The position numbers and the translations under genes were made by a program. DNA of 64,000 nt from positions 94,176 to 158,175 of the forward strand of contig JBBDMM010000002.1 of assembly GCA_040878325.1 (NCBI GenBank), given 5' to 3'. Origin of the DNA: Acidimicrobiia bacterium (GTDB lineage: Bacteria > Actinomycetota > Acidimicrobiia > Spongiisociales > UBA11373). The number at the start of each line of letters is the position of its first letter. Within the stretch, counting starts at the first letter, position 1. The notes under the pieces were generated by a model. That model saw nothing but the letters and a program-made list of their open reading frames with translations, was not told the origin of the DNA and did not search any database. Positions 46,400-55,293 of the stretch are shown here, one piece after another.

Positions 46400-48649
46400 A
46401 TGCACCCCGTCGTTGCCGATTGGCTTGCCGATCCTGAGCGGGCCGGGCGCATCGTCCACGTCGAGACGGTGCCCGAGCGGCGGGCCATCTTCGAAGCACT
46501 CGATCCGCCGTTGCCCGACCGGCTTGCCGAGGCGCTGGGGGCGCGAGGCATCGACCGGCTGTACCGCCATCAGGCCCAGGCGATCAGCCGGGCCCGTTCG
46601 GGGATCCACACCGTGGTGGTCGCCGGCACCGCCTCGGGGAAGTCGCTGGGGTACCAGGCGCCGATCCTCGAAGCGGCGTTGGGCGAGGGGCACGCCACCG
46701 CGCTCATGCTCTTCCCCACGAAGGCGCTGGCCCGCGACCAGTTGCGAGCCCTCGACGCCTTCGGGATCGCCGAGGCGACACCGGTGGTGTACGACGGTGA
46801 CACCGACGCCGACGCCCGCGTCTGGGCCCGGCGCCACGCCAATGTGGTGATGACGAACCCCGACATGCTTCACATCGGGATCCTGCCGTCCCACAGCAAA
46901 TGGGCCACCTTCTTCCGTCACCTGCAATTTGTCGTCGTCGACGAGGTCCACGTCCTGCGGGGGATCTTCGGCAGCCATGTCGGGAATGTCCTGCGCCGTC
47001 TACGTCGCGTTGCCCGTCACTACGGCGCCGACCCCACGTTCCTCGGGTCGTCGGCGACGATTGGCAACCCCGGCGAATTGATGTCGGGGCTGACCGGCCT
47101 GCCGGTGGAGGTGGTGGAACAGGACACCTCCCCCGCCGGCGTGCGCCACTACGTGCTGTGGAACCCCGAGATGGAGGCGGACGATCTCCGCCGGAGCGCT
47201 CTCGCCGAGACCACCGACTTGTTCGTCGACCTGGTACGGCGCGGGGAGCACACGATCGCATTCACCCGGAGCCGCAAGGGTGTCGAGCTGGTGTATCGGT
47301 GGGCGCGGGAACGGCTCGATGCCGACCTGGCGGACCGCATTGCCCCTTACCGCGCCGGGTACCTGCCTGAGCAGCGGCGTGAGGTCGAACGCCGTCTGTT
47401 CTCAGGAGAGTTGCTCGGGGTCACCGCTACCAACGCCCTCGAACTGGGGATCGACGTCGGTGGTCTCGACGCCGCCATCGTCGCCACCTTCCCCGGCACG
47501 GTTGCCTCCTTCCGGCAACAGACGGGGCGGGCGGGACGATCCACCGACGAGTCGCTTTCGGTGTTGGTGGCGGGGCAGGATGCCCTCGACCAGTGGTACA
47601 TGAACCACCCTCGGGACCTGTTCGGACGGGCTTCCGAGGCGGCGGTGATCAACCCGTCGAACCCGCATGTGCTCGCCGGCCACATGGGATGCGCCGCCTA
47701 CGAGATCCCGATGCTGTCCAACGACGCGATCGCCACGTTCGGACCGGAAGTGGAGCCGTTGGCCGCCGACCTGGTGAACGACGGAGTGTTACGGGTCCGC
47801 AACGGTCGGCTGCTCTGGGCCGGCCGCGGTGCTCCGGCTCCCGCCATCGACATCCGCACTGCCGGTGGACCGCCCTTCACGATCGTCGACGACACCGGCG
47901 AGGTGATCGGAACGATGGACGAGAACCGGGTGTTCTCCCAGGCCCATCCCGGGGCGGTGTACCTGCACCAGGGCGACTCGTATGTGATCGAGTATCTCGA
48001 CATCGCCGACCGCCTGGTCCGCGCCCGAGCCGACGAGGTGGGCTACTACACCCAGCCCGAGGAAGACACCAACATCGACGTGCTCGAGGTGCTGCGAACT
48101 GACACCGTCGGGCGATTCGGGCATCGGCTGGGCGAGGTAGAGGTCGAGTCGCATGTCACCGGGTTCAAACGCAAGAAGATCGGCGACCGCAGCGTCGTTT
48201 CCTATGAACCGCTCGATCTGCCACCCCGTCGATACGCCACCCAGGCGATCTGGTTCACCGTCGACGAGGGCCTATTGCGTGACTCCGGCGTCATGGAGGC
48301 CGACCTCCCCGGGACACTCCACGCCGCCGAGCACACCGGAATCGCCATGCTGCCCCTCTTCGCCATCTGCGACCGCTGGGACATCGGGGGGTTGTCGACC
48401 CCGTTCCACCCGGCGGCGGGTATGCCGGTCTGGTTCATCTACGACGGCTACCCCGGCGGAGCGGGGATCGCCCCCATCGCCTACGACGCCGGTGCCCGCC
48501 ACCTGCGCGCCACCCTGGAGGCGCTGCGCACCTGCCCCTGCGACACCGGCTGCCCCTCATGCGTCCAGTCGCCGAAGTGCGGCAACTTCAATGAGCCGCT
48601 CGACAAGGCGGGGGCGGTGCGTCTGCTAGAGGTGGGGCTGGGTCGATAG
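46400..48649 (+). CDS. DEAD/DEAH-box helicase with DUF1998 zinc domain (MrfA-like)
   Basis: 749 residues. Helicase domain 1 has AGTASGKSLGYQ and the box FVVVDEVHVLRG; domain 2 has the QQTGRAGR motif. The C-terminus holds the DUF1998 four-Cys signature (CPCDTGCPSCVQSPKCGN). Bacillus MrfA of this family repairs mitomycin adducts; the M. tuberculosis homologue (Rv3649) also sits before the Tad locus. From ATG 46400 the start avoids the heptamer array, which lies in an upstream in-frame extension. Confidence 0.92.
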   Translation: MHPVVADWLADPERAGRIVHVETVPERRAIFEALDPPLPDRLAEALGARGIDRLYRHQAQAISRARSGIHTVVVAGTASGKSLGYQAPILEAALGEGHATALMLFPTKALARDQLRALDAFGIAEATPVVYDGDTDADARVWARRHANVVMTNPDMLHIGILPSHSKWATFFRHLQFVVVDEVHVLRGIFGSHVGNVLRRLRRVARHYGADPTFLGSSATIGNPGELMSGLTGLPVEVVEQDTSPAGVRHYVLWNPEMEADDLRRSALAETTDLFVDLVRRGEHTIAFTRSRKGVELVYRWARERLDADLADRIAPYRAGYLPEQRREVERRLFSGELLGVTATNALELGIDVGGLDAAIVATFPGTVASFRQQTGRAGRSTDESLSVLVAGQDALDQWYMNHPRDLFGRASEAAVINPSNPHVLAGHMGCAAYEIPMLSNDAIATFGPEVEPLAADLVNDGVLRVRNGRLLWAGRGAPAPAIDIRTAGGPPFTIVDDTGEVIGTMDENRVFSQAHPGAVYLHQGDSYVIEYLDIADRLVRARADEVGYYTQPEEDTNIDVLEVLRTDTVGRFGHRLGEVEVESHVTGFKRKKIGDRSVVSYEPLDLPPRRYATQAIWFTVDEGLLRDSGVMEADLPGTLHAAEHTGIAMLPLFAICDRWDIGGLSTPFHPAAGMPVWFIYDGYPGGAGIAPIAYDAGARHLRATLEALRTCPCDTGCPSCVQSPKCGNFNEPLDKAGAVRLLEVGLGR

Positions 48650-48658
48650 GCTCGTCAC

Positions 48659-48961
48659 ATGGGCTACTTTGCCTTCATCCACCGTCCCGGGCCGGCATGG
48701 CGCCCTGGCGCCCCGGTTCTCGAACAGCGGTTGGAGGGCCACTTCGCCTACATGGCCGAACTCGAGACCTCCGGAGTGCTTGTGGTGGGTGGGGGTTTCG
48801 GCGACGACACCGGTGCCCTCGGGATCATCCAGGCCGCATCTATCGACGAGGCTATCGCCGTGGTCTTGAGGGATCCGGCGGTCGAGGACGGAGTAGTCGT
48901 AACCGAGGTGCATCCCCTGCTGATCACCGTCGGCGGAAGGGTGAAGCGGTCGGTCGACTGA
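48659..48961 (+). CDS. YciI-like (YCII domain) protein
   Basis: 100 residues with the dimeric alpha-beta YCII fold: MGYFAFIHRPGPAW, the His in EGHFAYMAEL, VLVVGGGFGDDTGALGII and DPAVEDGVVVTEVHPL. The family's conserved His and Asp are present. Catalytic function unknown. It begins 9 bases after the helicase stop. Confidence 0.8.
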   Translation: MGYFAFIHRPGPAWRPGAPVLEQRLEGHFAYMAELETSGVLVVGGGFGDDTGALGIIQAASIDEAIAVVLRDPAVEDGVVVTEVHPLLITVGGRVKRSVD

Positions 48962-49046
48962 TGTCGAGTGATGTGCAAGCGAGCCGATTCCGGGGCTCGA
49001 GGACCGCAGTGCCGTTGAAATCCACCCTCGGATCAGGGGATCTGAT

Positions 49047-49067
49047 GGCGAATGACGATTGGCGATT
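49047..49067. repeat. Degenerate heptamer array (GGCGATT-type, 3 units)
   Basis: GGCGAAT GACGATT GGCGATT in the gap before the toxin-antitoxin genes. Confidence 0.55.
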
Positions 49068-49081
49068 AGCCGGAGGCTGGG

Positions 49082-49121
49082 TTCCATTCGAACCTGCCGG
49101 ACCATATGCTTTAGCATATGG
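49082..49121 (+). promoter_or_regulatory. Promoter and operator of the toxin-antitoxin operon
   Basis: CCATATGC-TTTA-GCATATGG (49102-49121) is a perfect 8-base inverted repeat. It contains a -10-like TATGCT (49105-49110), with TTCCAT 17 bases upstream, and ends on the ATG at 49118. The layout suggests autorepression by the ribbon-helix-helix antitoxin and near-leaderless translation. Confidence 0.55.
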
Positions 49122-49369
49122 TGATGGCTCGACGAGAAGTGTTGGTACAACTGGAAGACGATCTGGTCGAAGCGCTCGACCAGATCGCAAAGGAGCGCGA
49201 CACGAACCGGTCTGAGCTCCTCAGGCGCGCGGCACGGCTGCTCGTCGATGCAGTCGATGAACAGAAGGCCGACGCCGAACTGATCGAGGCCTACCGCAAG
49301 CAACCCCAGGATCCAGCGTGGATCGACACTCTCATGCGGACGAGCCTCGAGAACTGGCCAGCGTGGTGA
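49118..49369 (+). CDS. Ribbon-helix-helix antitoxin (CopG-type)
   Basis: 83 residues. The N-terminal RHH DNA-binding fold is clear: a strand (REVLVQLEDD), helix (LVEALDQIAKERD) and helix after TNRSELLRRAARLLV. The C-terminal part (PAWIDTLMRTSLENWPAW) is of the toxin-binding type with Trp residues. ATG 49118 or 49124 could start. It overlaps the toxin gene by 4 bases. Confidence 0.87.
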   Translation: MVMARREVLVQLEDDLVEALDQIAKERDTNRSELLRRAARLLVDAVDEQKADAELIEAYRKQPQDPAWIDTLMRTSLENWPAW

Positions 49370-49686
49370 GAAGCCGAGAGTTGAGGTGGGCCGACCTTCC
49401 GGCCCCCTATGGCCGTAGACCCGTGTGCATCCTCACCCGCGATGCCGCCCTCACGGTGGTCATAGGCGTGACCGTCGCCCCGGTGACCACAACCGTCCGC
49501 CGGATCAGATCAGAGGTGGAAGTGGGCCGCGGCGAGGGCTTGCCGGAGGCATCGGTGATCACGTGCGACAACCTCTTGACCGTCCACCGCTCTCAGATCG
49601 ACCAGATACCGATCGGCGTACTCGGGCCCGAGAAGAGGATCGAACTCGACCGCGCGTTGACCTATGCCCTAGGGATCACCAACTGA
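49366..49686 (+). CDS. MazF/PemK-type endoribonuclease toxin
   Basis: 106 residues of the PemK/CcdB SH3-like fold: LRWADLPAPYGRRPVCIL at the start (family: G-x-Y-G-x-x-R-P), VGVTVAPVTTTVRRIRSEVEV with the catalytic Arg/Thr loop, and SVITCDNLLTVHRSQID. MazF toxins cut RNA at short motifs. The GTG at 49366 overlaps the antitoxin stop; GTG 49363 is an alternative. Confidence 0.88.
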   Translation: MRSRELRWADLPAPYGRRPVCILTRDAALTVVIGVTVAPVTTTVRRIRSEVEVGRGEGLPEASVITCDNLLTVHRSQIDQIPIGVLGPEKRIELDRALTYALGITN

Positions 49687-49687
49687 G

Positions 49688-49721
49688 CAAGAGGGGCGGA
49701 CCCGCAGGCCCGCCCCTCTTG
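49688..49721. terminator. Bidirectional-type terminator after the toxin gene
   Basis: CAAGAGGGGCGG and CCGCCCCTCTTG form a perfect 12-base-pair stem with a 10-base loop, between the convergent toxin and GerMN genes. No clear T-tract. Confidence 0.7.
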
Positions 49722-49748
49722 AGTCTTGTCTTGACTCTTGACTCTCTC
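49722..49748. repeat. Heptamer array (TCTTGAC-type)
   Basis: AGTCTTG TCTTGAC TCTTGAC TCTCTC, ending 1 base from the stop of the minus-strand GerMN gene, as in the CTGGAGR arrays. Confidence 0.65.
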
Positions 49749-49749
49749 G

Positions 49750-51345
49750 TCAATCGCCGGCGATGAAGTAGACCCAGTCGCCGTTCGCCAGGATCCCGAT
49801 CCGATAGTGGTAGTAGGCACCGAAGGCTTCGAAGTCGGCAAAGTCCGCCTCGTCGAAGAGGGGTCGCAGCGACTCCCGCTCGGCGTCGGTCACGTCCTCC
49901 CACGGCTTCGTGTGCACCGACGGCCACACGTAGTAGGTGATGTCCTGGTTCTCGAGAATGCCGAACGGCTGGCTGAGCAACTCCGCCAGGAAGCGGATCG
50001 GGTCCTCCCCATCCTCCTCGAGGCCCTGCCAGAAGTTGATCGGGGCGTCGACCGAGTCGTCCTGCCCGCCGTAGGAGTAGGCGAAGGACGGGCCGAGCAG
50101 GCTCTGGAGTTGGTCCCAGTCGCACTCGACCGCGGCGTTCCAGATCGCAGCCCGCTTCGCGGCGACCGCATCCGGCAGCCCATCCTGTTGGGCCAACACG
50201 GCGCCGGCGAGCGATCCCGAGCACTCGGCCTCGTCGGTCGGAATTGTCGTCGAGCCGGGCGCTTCGGCGTCGCCGTGCAGCCATAGCGGATGCTCCCGGA
50301 CGTTGGTCGGCCGGCCGTCCTCGGCGGACGACTCGAATGCCCGCAACGTGCCCCACTCACCGGCCTGCGAGATGCCGCTGGTGTCGTAGGCAACGGCGGC
50401 CTCCCACTCACCGCGACAGCCGGTGCCACAAGTGGCGGTGGCGAAGCCTTCGAACAGGACTGCACCCGAGCCATCGAGCAACTCGATGGTCACCGTCGCC
50501 TCGAACACGTTGGCGGTTCCCGAGACCACCAGCGGACCGCGACTCGTTGGCTCGCCGCCATACGCCGGCGACTCGATCATCACTGCGGGGAGCAGGCCGT
50601 CGAAACCTGCCCGTGTCGCAGGATCATCGATGATCAAACCCTCGCCGCCGAACACCGTCGTCGACACACCATCGATCTGGAACCGGACGCCGAAGACGTC
50701 ATCGATCCGGGTCAATGTGTACACCACCTGCCCCACCCGGCCGATCATCGACGCCGATCCGCCGCCCGAGACGAACTCCGACGAGAGGTCGACGATAACG
50801 ATGCCGGTCGCCTCCTCGATGGCGACTCCCAGCAGCCGGGTGCCCGCCGGAATCGCCGACGAGAGTGCCGACGCTGAGATCGCCTCGTCGCCGACTCCTT
50901 CGAGGAGTCGAGTCATCGCCGCGGCGGCGTGGTCGAGGGTGGTCTCACTCGAGGTGGCGAACTCCCCCACAGCCAGCGTCGCTTGCACGGGAACGAGGAA
51001 CGGACCACCCTCCCAACCGTCGCCAACCTGGTCGACAAAGAAGTAAACGGCTCCGTCGACCGCCACGGGTGTGACCACCGTGGTCGACGCCAATTCCTCG
51101 GTCGTCGTCGTCGTCCCCCCGCTGCCCACCGGGAGGTTGGCCTCACCGCCAGTCAGGAACAGCAGCAGCCCGCCCCCGACCGCGGCGACCACGAATGCGG
51201 CGGCGGCCGCCATCGCCCAACCCGGCATCGCTCCCTGGGACCGGTGCCCGAGAATGCGCTCGGCGACCGACATCGGCGCCATCGGCATCTCGTCCCGGCT
51301 CACCGGATTTCTCTTCTGCATCTCATCGAACGGATCGCGGCTCAT
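49750..51345 (-). CDS. Membrane protein with GerMN and Gmad2-type domains
   Basis: 531 residues. A cytoplasmic N-terminus (about 40 residues) precedes one membrane helix (MAAAAAFVVAAVGGGLLLFLTG), a Thr-rich linker, a GerMN-like domain (residues about 125-260), then a Gmad2 immunoglobulin-like domain (IESPAYGGEPTSRGPLVVSGTANVFEATV). The last 170 residues form a further unknown domain. It overlaps the sigma-factor gene, so its N-terminus may act as the anti-sigma partner; no zinc motif is seen. In firmicutes these domains occur in sporulation proteins, though sporulation is not implied here. Confidence 0.78.
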   Translation of the reverse strand: MSRDPFDEMQKRNPVSRDEMPMAPMSVAERILGHRSQGAMPGWAMAAAAAFVVAAVGGGLLLFLTGGEANLPVGSGGTTTTTEELASTTVVTPVAVDGAVYFFVDQVGDGWEGGPFLVPVQATLAVGEFATSSETTLDHAAAAMTRLLEGVGDEAISASALSSAIPAGTRLLGVAIEEATGIVIVDLSSEFVSGGGSASMIGRVGQVVYTLTRIDDVFGVRFQIDGVSTTVFGGEGLIIDDPATRAGFDGLLPAVMIESPAYGGEPTSRGPLVVSGTANVFEATVTIELLDGSGAVLFEGFATATCGTGCRGEWEAAVAYDTSGISQAGEWGTLRAFESSAEDGRPTNVREHPLWLHGDAEAPGSTTIPTDEAECSGSLAGAVLAQQDGLPDAVAAKRAAIWNAAVECDWDQLQSLLGPSFAYSYGGQDDSVDAPINFWQGLEEDGEDPIRFLAELLSQPFGILENQDITYYVWPSVHTKPWEDVTDAERESLRPLFDEADFADFEAFGAYYHYRIGILANGDWVYFIAGD

Positions 51346-51857
51346 CGGCCACCTCCACTTTCATGACCCCATGCCTCTGCGAGGCGGCCCCGGGCGCGAT
51401 GGAGGCGCACAGAGGCGGCGTTGGCGGAACATCCGAACACCCTTCCCATCTCCTCCGGATTCAGGCCCTCCCAGGCGGCGAGCATCAGCACTTCTCGGTC
51501 GTCGTCATCGAGCGACGCCAAAGCGGAGTCGAAGTCGACCGGGTCGTGCTCGACCCGACGCTCCGGCAATCTCGCCACCTTGGCGTCGAGCCGCTCGCGG
51601 CGTTGCAGCGAGCGGCGTTGGTTGGAGACGACCCGCCGCGCCACCCCGTAGAGCCAGGGCAACGCTTCGGACCCATCGGGTACCGATCGAATCTTCTTCC
51701 AGGCAATCGTGAACACCTCCGCGGCGGCGTCACCGGCCTCGTCCCACCCGACCCGACGGGCGGCGTATGCGAACACCGCTCCGTAATGCCGGGAGAACAG
51801 ATTCCGGAACTCCTCCTCGGAAGGCAGCCCGCGCGTGCCGATGCGTGAGGCGGTCAT
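51342..51857 (-). CDS. ECF-family RNA polymerase sigma factor
   Basis: 171 residues with sigma-2 (FRNLFSRHYGAVFAYAARRVG, AAEVFTIAWKKI, PWLYGVARRVVSNQRR) and sigma-4 (DDREVLMLAAWEGLNPEEMG, SANAASVRLHRARGRLAEAW). The ATG 51857 was chosen because GGAGA lies 6 bases upstream; the longer frame reads through an intergenic heptamer repeat. It is coupled to the GerMN membrane protein by a 4-base overlap. Confidence 0.87.
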   Translation of the reverse strand: MTASRIGTRGLPSEEEFRNLFSRHYGAVFAYAARRVGWDEAGDAAAEVFTIAWKKIRSVPDGSEALPWLYGVARRVVSNQRRSLQRRERLDAKVARLPERRVEHDPVDFDSALASLDDDDREVLMLAAWEGLNPEEMGRVFGCSANAASVRLHRARGRLAEAWGHESGGGR

Positions 51858-51916
51858 TGCTGTCTCCATATTCGTGTATGTCCGGCAGTGGGTGGCGATT
51901 ACCTGCTTCGTGGCGG

Positions 51917-51999
51917 ACGCGATGCGCAATGCGCGACGCGCAAAACGAGACCAAGAGTCAATCCCCTGGTCGCTCATTGCGCATTGCGCATTGCTCATC
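51917..51999. repeat. Inverted pair of heptamer arrays (GCGCAAT / GCGCATT)
   Basis: Left: ACGCGAT GCGCAAT GCGCGAC GCGCAAA (51917-51944). Right: GCTCATT GCGCATT GCGCATT GCTCATC (51972-51999). The right array is essentially the reverse complement of the left, so a long hairpin is possible upstream of the sigma gene and after the Tad operon. Confidence 0.85.
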
Positions 52000-52002
52000 T
52001 GT

Positions 52003-52392
52003 TCACTCACCCAACAACAGCAAAGACGGCACAAACTCCGCTCGCCCTACCGCCTCGACGGCGAACTCCCCGAGGGGCCAGATCTCGAGCGACCGTTCGG
52101 TGCGGACCTCGACGGTGCGCGGCTCCCACGACGGGTCGAGCGGGCACACGCAGGAGAGCAGGCGGGATCCGTTGAGGGCGGCGAACCGCGCTGCCTCCTC
52201 GGTGGGGGTTCCTTGCGCGCCGAATGGCAGGAAAGTGACCGGGGCGGCGGCCAACGCGGCAGCGTCGGCGGCGGTACTCACCTCCACCCGGGCTCGCATC
52301 ACCGACCCGACGGCCCCCAGGCCGACCGCCAGCACCATCACCACCCCGGTGACCCCGAGAAGCGCCAGCGAAGCGCTGCCCTTCTCGCTCAA
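52003..52392 (-). CDS. TadG-like/Rv3654c-type Tad-locus protein
   Basis: 129 residues: short basic start (MSEKGSASL), a membrane helix (LALLGVTGVVMVLAVGLGAVG), then the pseudopilin-like VSTAADAAALAAA segment common in TadG/RsaG proteins, and a soluble part with one CxC. Last gene of the Tad operon; overlaps tadE by 4 bases. The role in pilus assembly is inferred from context. Confidence 0.78.
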   Translation of the reverse strand: MSEKGSASLALLGVTGVVMVLAVGLGAVGSVMRARVEVSTAADAAALAAAPVTFLPFGAQGTPTEEAARFAALNGSRLLSCVCPLDPSWEPRTVEVRTERSLEIWPLGEFAVEAVGRAEFVPSLLLLGE

Positions 52393-52754
52393 CGTTCCAC
52401 CCGCATCACCGCCCGTCCGACGAGGGTGACATCGAAGCCCCCGAACAATGGCCCGGCGACGCGGTGGCGCAGTCGCACCACCACCTCGGCGGTTCCTCCG
52501 ACTACGTGCTCCCGCACGACCGACACCCTCGCCCTGCCCCCGGCGTCCCCGCCGAGCGCTCGCCGAACGGCAGCCACTGCCCTCCCGGGCTCGGGGGTGG
52601 TGGCCGCCTCGCGAGCACCCTCACGCGCCGCCCCGGAAACCTCGAGCTGCACCCTTGCCGCCACCGCCACTTCGACCGCAGCAAGGAGCACCAGAAGTAC
52701 GAGGGGCAGGACGAGGGCGAACTCCACGGCGGCACTGCCGCGCTCGGTCGTCAT
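52389..52754 (-). CDS. TadE-like pseudopilin
   Basis: 121 residues. TadE signature at the N-terminus: ERGSAAVEFALVLPLVLLVLL, with Gly before the cleavage site and Glu at +5, then a membrane helix. The ATG at 52754 overlaps the pilin stop (ATGA). Confidence 0.85.
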   Translation of the reverse strand: MTTERGSAAVEFALVLPLVLLVLLAAVEVAVAARVQLEVSGAAREGAREAATTPEPGRAVAAVRRALGGDAGGRARVSVVREHVVGGTAEVVVRLRHRVAGPLFGGFDVTLVGRAVMRVER

Positions 52755-52918
52755 CCGCCGGCACCGGCGAAGCCGCGCACCCGATCGATCACGGCATCGA
52801 AGAAGGAGGGCAACGCGTTGGATCCCGCCGCCCACGAGATCAACGCGACGGCGACGATCGCGGCGGCAACGATGACCAGGGCGTACTCCGCAGTGGCCTG
52901 GCCAGACTCATCTCTCAT
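52751..52918 (-). CDS. Flp-type pilin
   Basis: 55 residues. MRDESGQATAEYALVIVAA is the Flp/Tad pilin processing site (cleavage after Gly, then Q-A-T-A-E-Y), followed by one hydrophobic helix and a short tail ending FAGAGG. This is the normal size for the Flp pilin subunit. It lies between tadC and tadE. Confidence 0.82.
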   Translation of the reverse strand: MRDESGQATAEYALVIVAAAIVAVALISWAAGSNALPSFFDAVIDRVRGFAGAGG

Positions 52919-52934
52919 TCGATTGACCTTTCTC

Positions 52935-53558
52935 TCAAGGGGTTGAACCGAGACGCGCCAGACCCTGAAGAACCGCCGGCCCCACCGCGAGGAGGACGAA
53001 ACCCGGCAGGATCAGCAGTGCGAGCGGAAGCAGCAGCCGAACCGGCAGCCTCCGGGCGCGCTCCATCCGGGTCGCATGATCGGCGTGGCGGCGTACCTTG
53101 GAAAACGCGGCGACGGCGGGGGCGAGCGGCGCCCCGCTGACGGCGGCACCGGCCGCGACCCGGGCAAGGCCCTCGAGGCGACCGCTGGTACCGGCCAGGC
53201 CCGCCGCCAATCCCGCCCGATCGATCCGACGGCACATCGCGGTGAGGTCGGCCTGAACGGGGGCAGCGACCTGGGGAGTCGCGATGTCGATCGCGGCCCG
53301 CAGGCTCAGCCCGGCGGTCAGCCCCAGGCCGAGGAGATCGGCGAGGAGCGCCACATCGCCTTCGGCCTCTCTCTCGATCTCGGCATCCCGCCGCGCCCGC
53401 AGCCAGCGGTAGCGGGCCACGGCGACCGCCATGACCGCGATCCCCACCATCGGCGAAAGCACGAGGAGTCCGCTGGCAGCAGCCACAAGCCAGGGGCGGC
53501 GCCAACCCACCCGGGTTGCCACCCACCAGGCGGCACCGATCACCGGCACCGCGATCAC
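52935..53558 (-). CDS. tadC: TadC-like type II secretion F-domain protein
   Basis: 207 residues with membrane helices at both ends and a central T2SSF-type helical domain (ADLLGLGLTAGLSLRAAIDIA, PLAPAVAAFSKVRRHADHA). Forms the inner-membrane platform with TadB. It overlaps tadB by 4 bases. Confidence 0.82.
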   Translation of the reverse strand: MIAVPVIGAAWWVATRVGWRRPWLVAAASGLLVLSPMVGIAVMAVAVARYRWLRARRDAEIEREAEGDVALLADLLGLGLTAGLSLRAAIDIATPQVAAPVQADLTAMCRRIDRAGLAAGLAGTSGRLEGLARVAAGAAVSGAPLAPAVAAFSKVRRHADHATRMERARRLPVRLLLPLALLILPGFVLLAVGPAVLQGLARLGSTP

Positions 53559-54223
53559 GTCGCCCTCCGCAACATCGTCCAGACCACCGCCACCCCCGCC
53601 GCCTGAAGGGCGATGCCCACCGCGACGACCAGCCCCAGCGCCGGATCGGAAGCGATGCTCAACCGACCCGTACCGAACAGTCCGGCCAACAGGGCGATCG
53701 GAAGGCCAGCCACCACCCAGGCAGAAGCGCGGGCCTGTGCGGTGAGCGCTCGCCGTTCCCTGATCAGCGCTCCATCGTCGGCGGCCCGTACCGCGAGCAC
53801 TTCGAAGAGAGCGGCGGCCGGACCGCCCGCGGTCGCATTGAGTGTCCAGGCAGCCGCCGCCAGCCGACCATGGGTCGGAAGCGCCTCCCTTAAGGCCCCG
53901 GCCACGCGCACGGAATCGAGACCGGCCGCTGCGAAGCGCACCGCATGCCGAAGATTGAGCATCGGAGCCCGCGAGGCTGCCGACACCAGCGCGGCCCGCG
54001 GCGGCGACCCCGCCGCCAACTCGGCGGCGAGACCCTGAAAGAATGCAGCCTCGTCGTCAGGGCCTGGCAACTGCCCCGCCTGGCGGTTTCGGGCCGCCCA
54101 CACCCCCAGGCCGACGATCCCCAGCACCGGCTGCCAGGCCATCACCATTCCCGCGCCGACGGCGGCGAGTGGCACCCCGCCCGCCAGGCCAAGCGCTCCC
54201 AGCACCGCCAGCGTCACGGCCAT
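53555..54223 (-). CDS. tadB: TadB-like type II secretion F-domain protein
   Basis: 222 residues: two N-terminal helices, a cytoplasmic T2SSF domain ([44 protein letters not shown]), then C-terminal helices. It overlaps both tadA (10 bases) and tadC. The paired TadB/TadC arrangement is standard. Confidence 0.83.
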   Translation of the reverse strand: MAVTLAVLGALGLAGGVPLAAVGAGMVMAWQPVLGIVGLGVWAARNRQAGQLPGPDDEAAFFQGLAAELAAGSPPRAALVSAASRAPMLNLRHAVRFAAAGLDSVRVAGALREALPTHGRLAAAAWTLNATAGGPAAALFEVLAVRAADDGALIRERRALTAQARASAWVVAGLPIALLAGLFGTGRLSIASDPALGLVVAVGIALQAAGVAVVWTMLRRAT

Positions 54224-55293
54224 TGCGTCTCCAGACCCGACTTCGAGACACTCGCGATCTCGACGACCCGCCTCGTTCCATCACGACGCTCGAGGTGGAT
54301 GACCAGATCGATGGCCGATCGCAGCATTTGCCGCACGGCGTCTGCCGGCAGGTTCCGATCCGCAGTGAGGGCCAGAGTCTCCACCCGCCACAGAGCCTCC
54401 TCCGGGCCGTTGGCGTGCACGGTGCCCATCGACCCGTCGTGCCCGGTGCTCATCGCCTGCACCAGGTCGAAGGCTTCGGGACCCCGGACCTCGCCCACCA
54501 CGATCCGATCGGGACGCATCCGCAGTGCCTGCCGCACCAGGGAGCGCAAGGTGATCTCGCCCGCCCCCTCCGCGTTGGGCGGTCGCGCCTCGAGCCGGAC
54601 CACGTGACCCGATAGGCGCAGCTCGGCGGCGTCCTCGATTGTCACCACTCGTTCGTTCGCGGGGATCACCGCGGACAGCACGTTCAAGAGGGTGGTCTTG
54701 CCGGAGCCGGTACCACCTGAGACCAGGAGGTTCCTCCGGCCGGTAACCGCGTCCCGAAGAACCTGAGCCCCTGCCTCGTCGATGGCACCGACCCGAACGG
54801 CGTCGTCCAGCGTGGCCACCACCGAGACGAACCGACGGATCGCCACCACCGGCCCATCGACCGCCGCCGGCGGAATCACCGCATGGAGCCTCGATCCGTC
54901 CGGGAGCCGGGCGTCGACTGCGGGCGAAGCCCGGTCGAGGCGGAGTCCCAGCGGAGCGATCACCCGCTCGACTGCGGCGACGATTGCTTCAGGGCCGGAG
55001 AACGAGACTCCGGCACGCTCCAACGCCCCGTGGCGCTCCAGCCAGACCTCGTCGGGACCGTTGACAAGGATGTCGCTCACCGATCCGTCGGCCAGAAGCG
55101 GTTCGAGCACACCCAGTCCGACCAGCTCGGCGGCAGCTGCCGCGGCGGCTCCCGGATCGAGAGGCGCTTCGTCGGCGGCGATACGCCGCGCCGCGCGCCC
55201 TACATCGATCCGACGCAATGGCACCTCCGATCGCAGCAATCGATCGACGATCCGGCTCACTGCTGCCACGGAAGACTCCAGGCGCTGCGCCAC
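54214..55293 (-). CDS. tadA: TadA/CpaF pilus assembly ATPase
   Basis: 359-residue secretion ATPase driving Tad pilus assembly. It shows the N-terminal domain with [18 protein letters not shown], Walker [13 protein letters not shown], the Asp box ([10 protein letters not shown]), Walker [15 protein letters not shown] and the His box ([15 protein letters not shown]). It overlaps the CpaE-like gene by 37 bases. All catalytic motifs are intact. Confidence 0.92.
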   Translation of the reverse strand: MAQRLESSVAAVSRIVDRLLRSEVPLRRIDVGRAARRIAADEAPLDPGAAAAAAAELVGLGVLEPLLADGSVSDILVNGPDEVWLERHGALERAGVSFSGPEAIVAAVERVIAPLGLRLDRASPAVDARLPDGSRLHAVIPPAAVDGPVVAIRRFVSVVATLDDAVRVGAIDEAGAQVLRDAVTGRRNLLVSGGTGSGKTTLLNVLSAVIPANERVVTIEDAAELRLSGHVVRLEARPPNAEGAGEITLRSLVRQALRMRPDRIVVGEVRGPEAFDLVQAMSTGHDGSMGTVHANGPEEALWRVETLALTADRNLPADAVRQMLRSAIDLVIHLERRDGTRRVVEIASVSKSGLETQWP

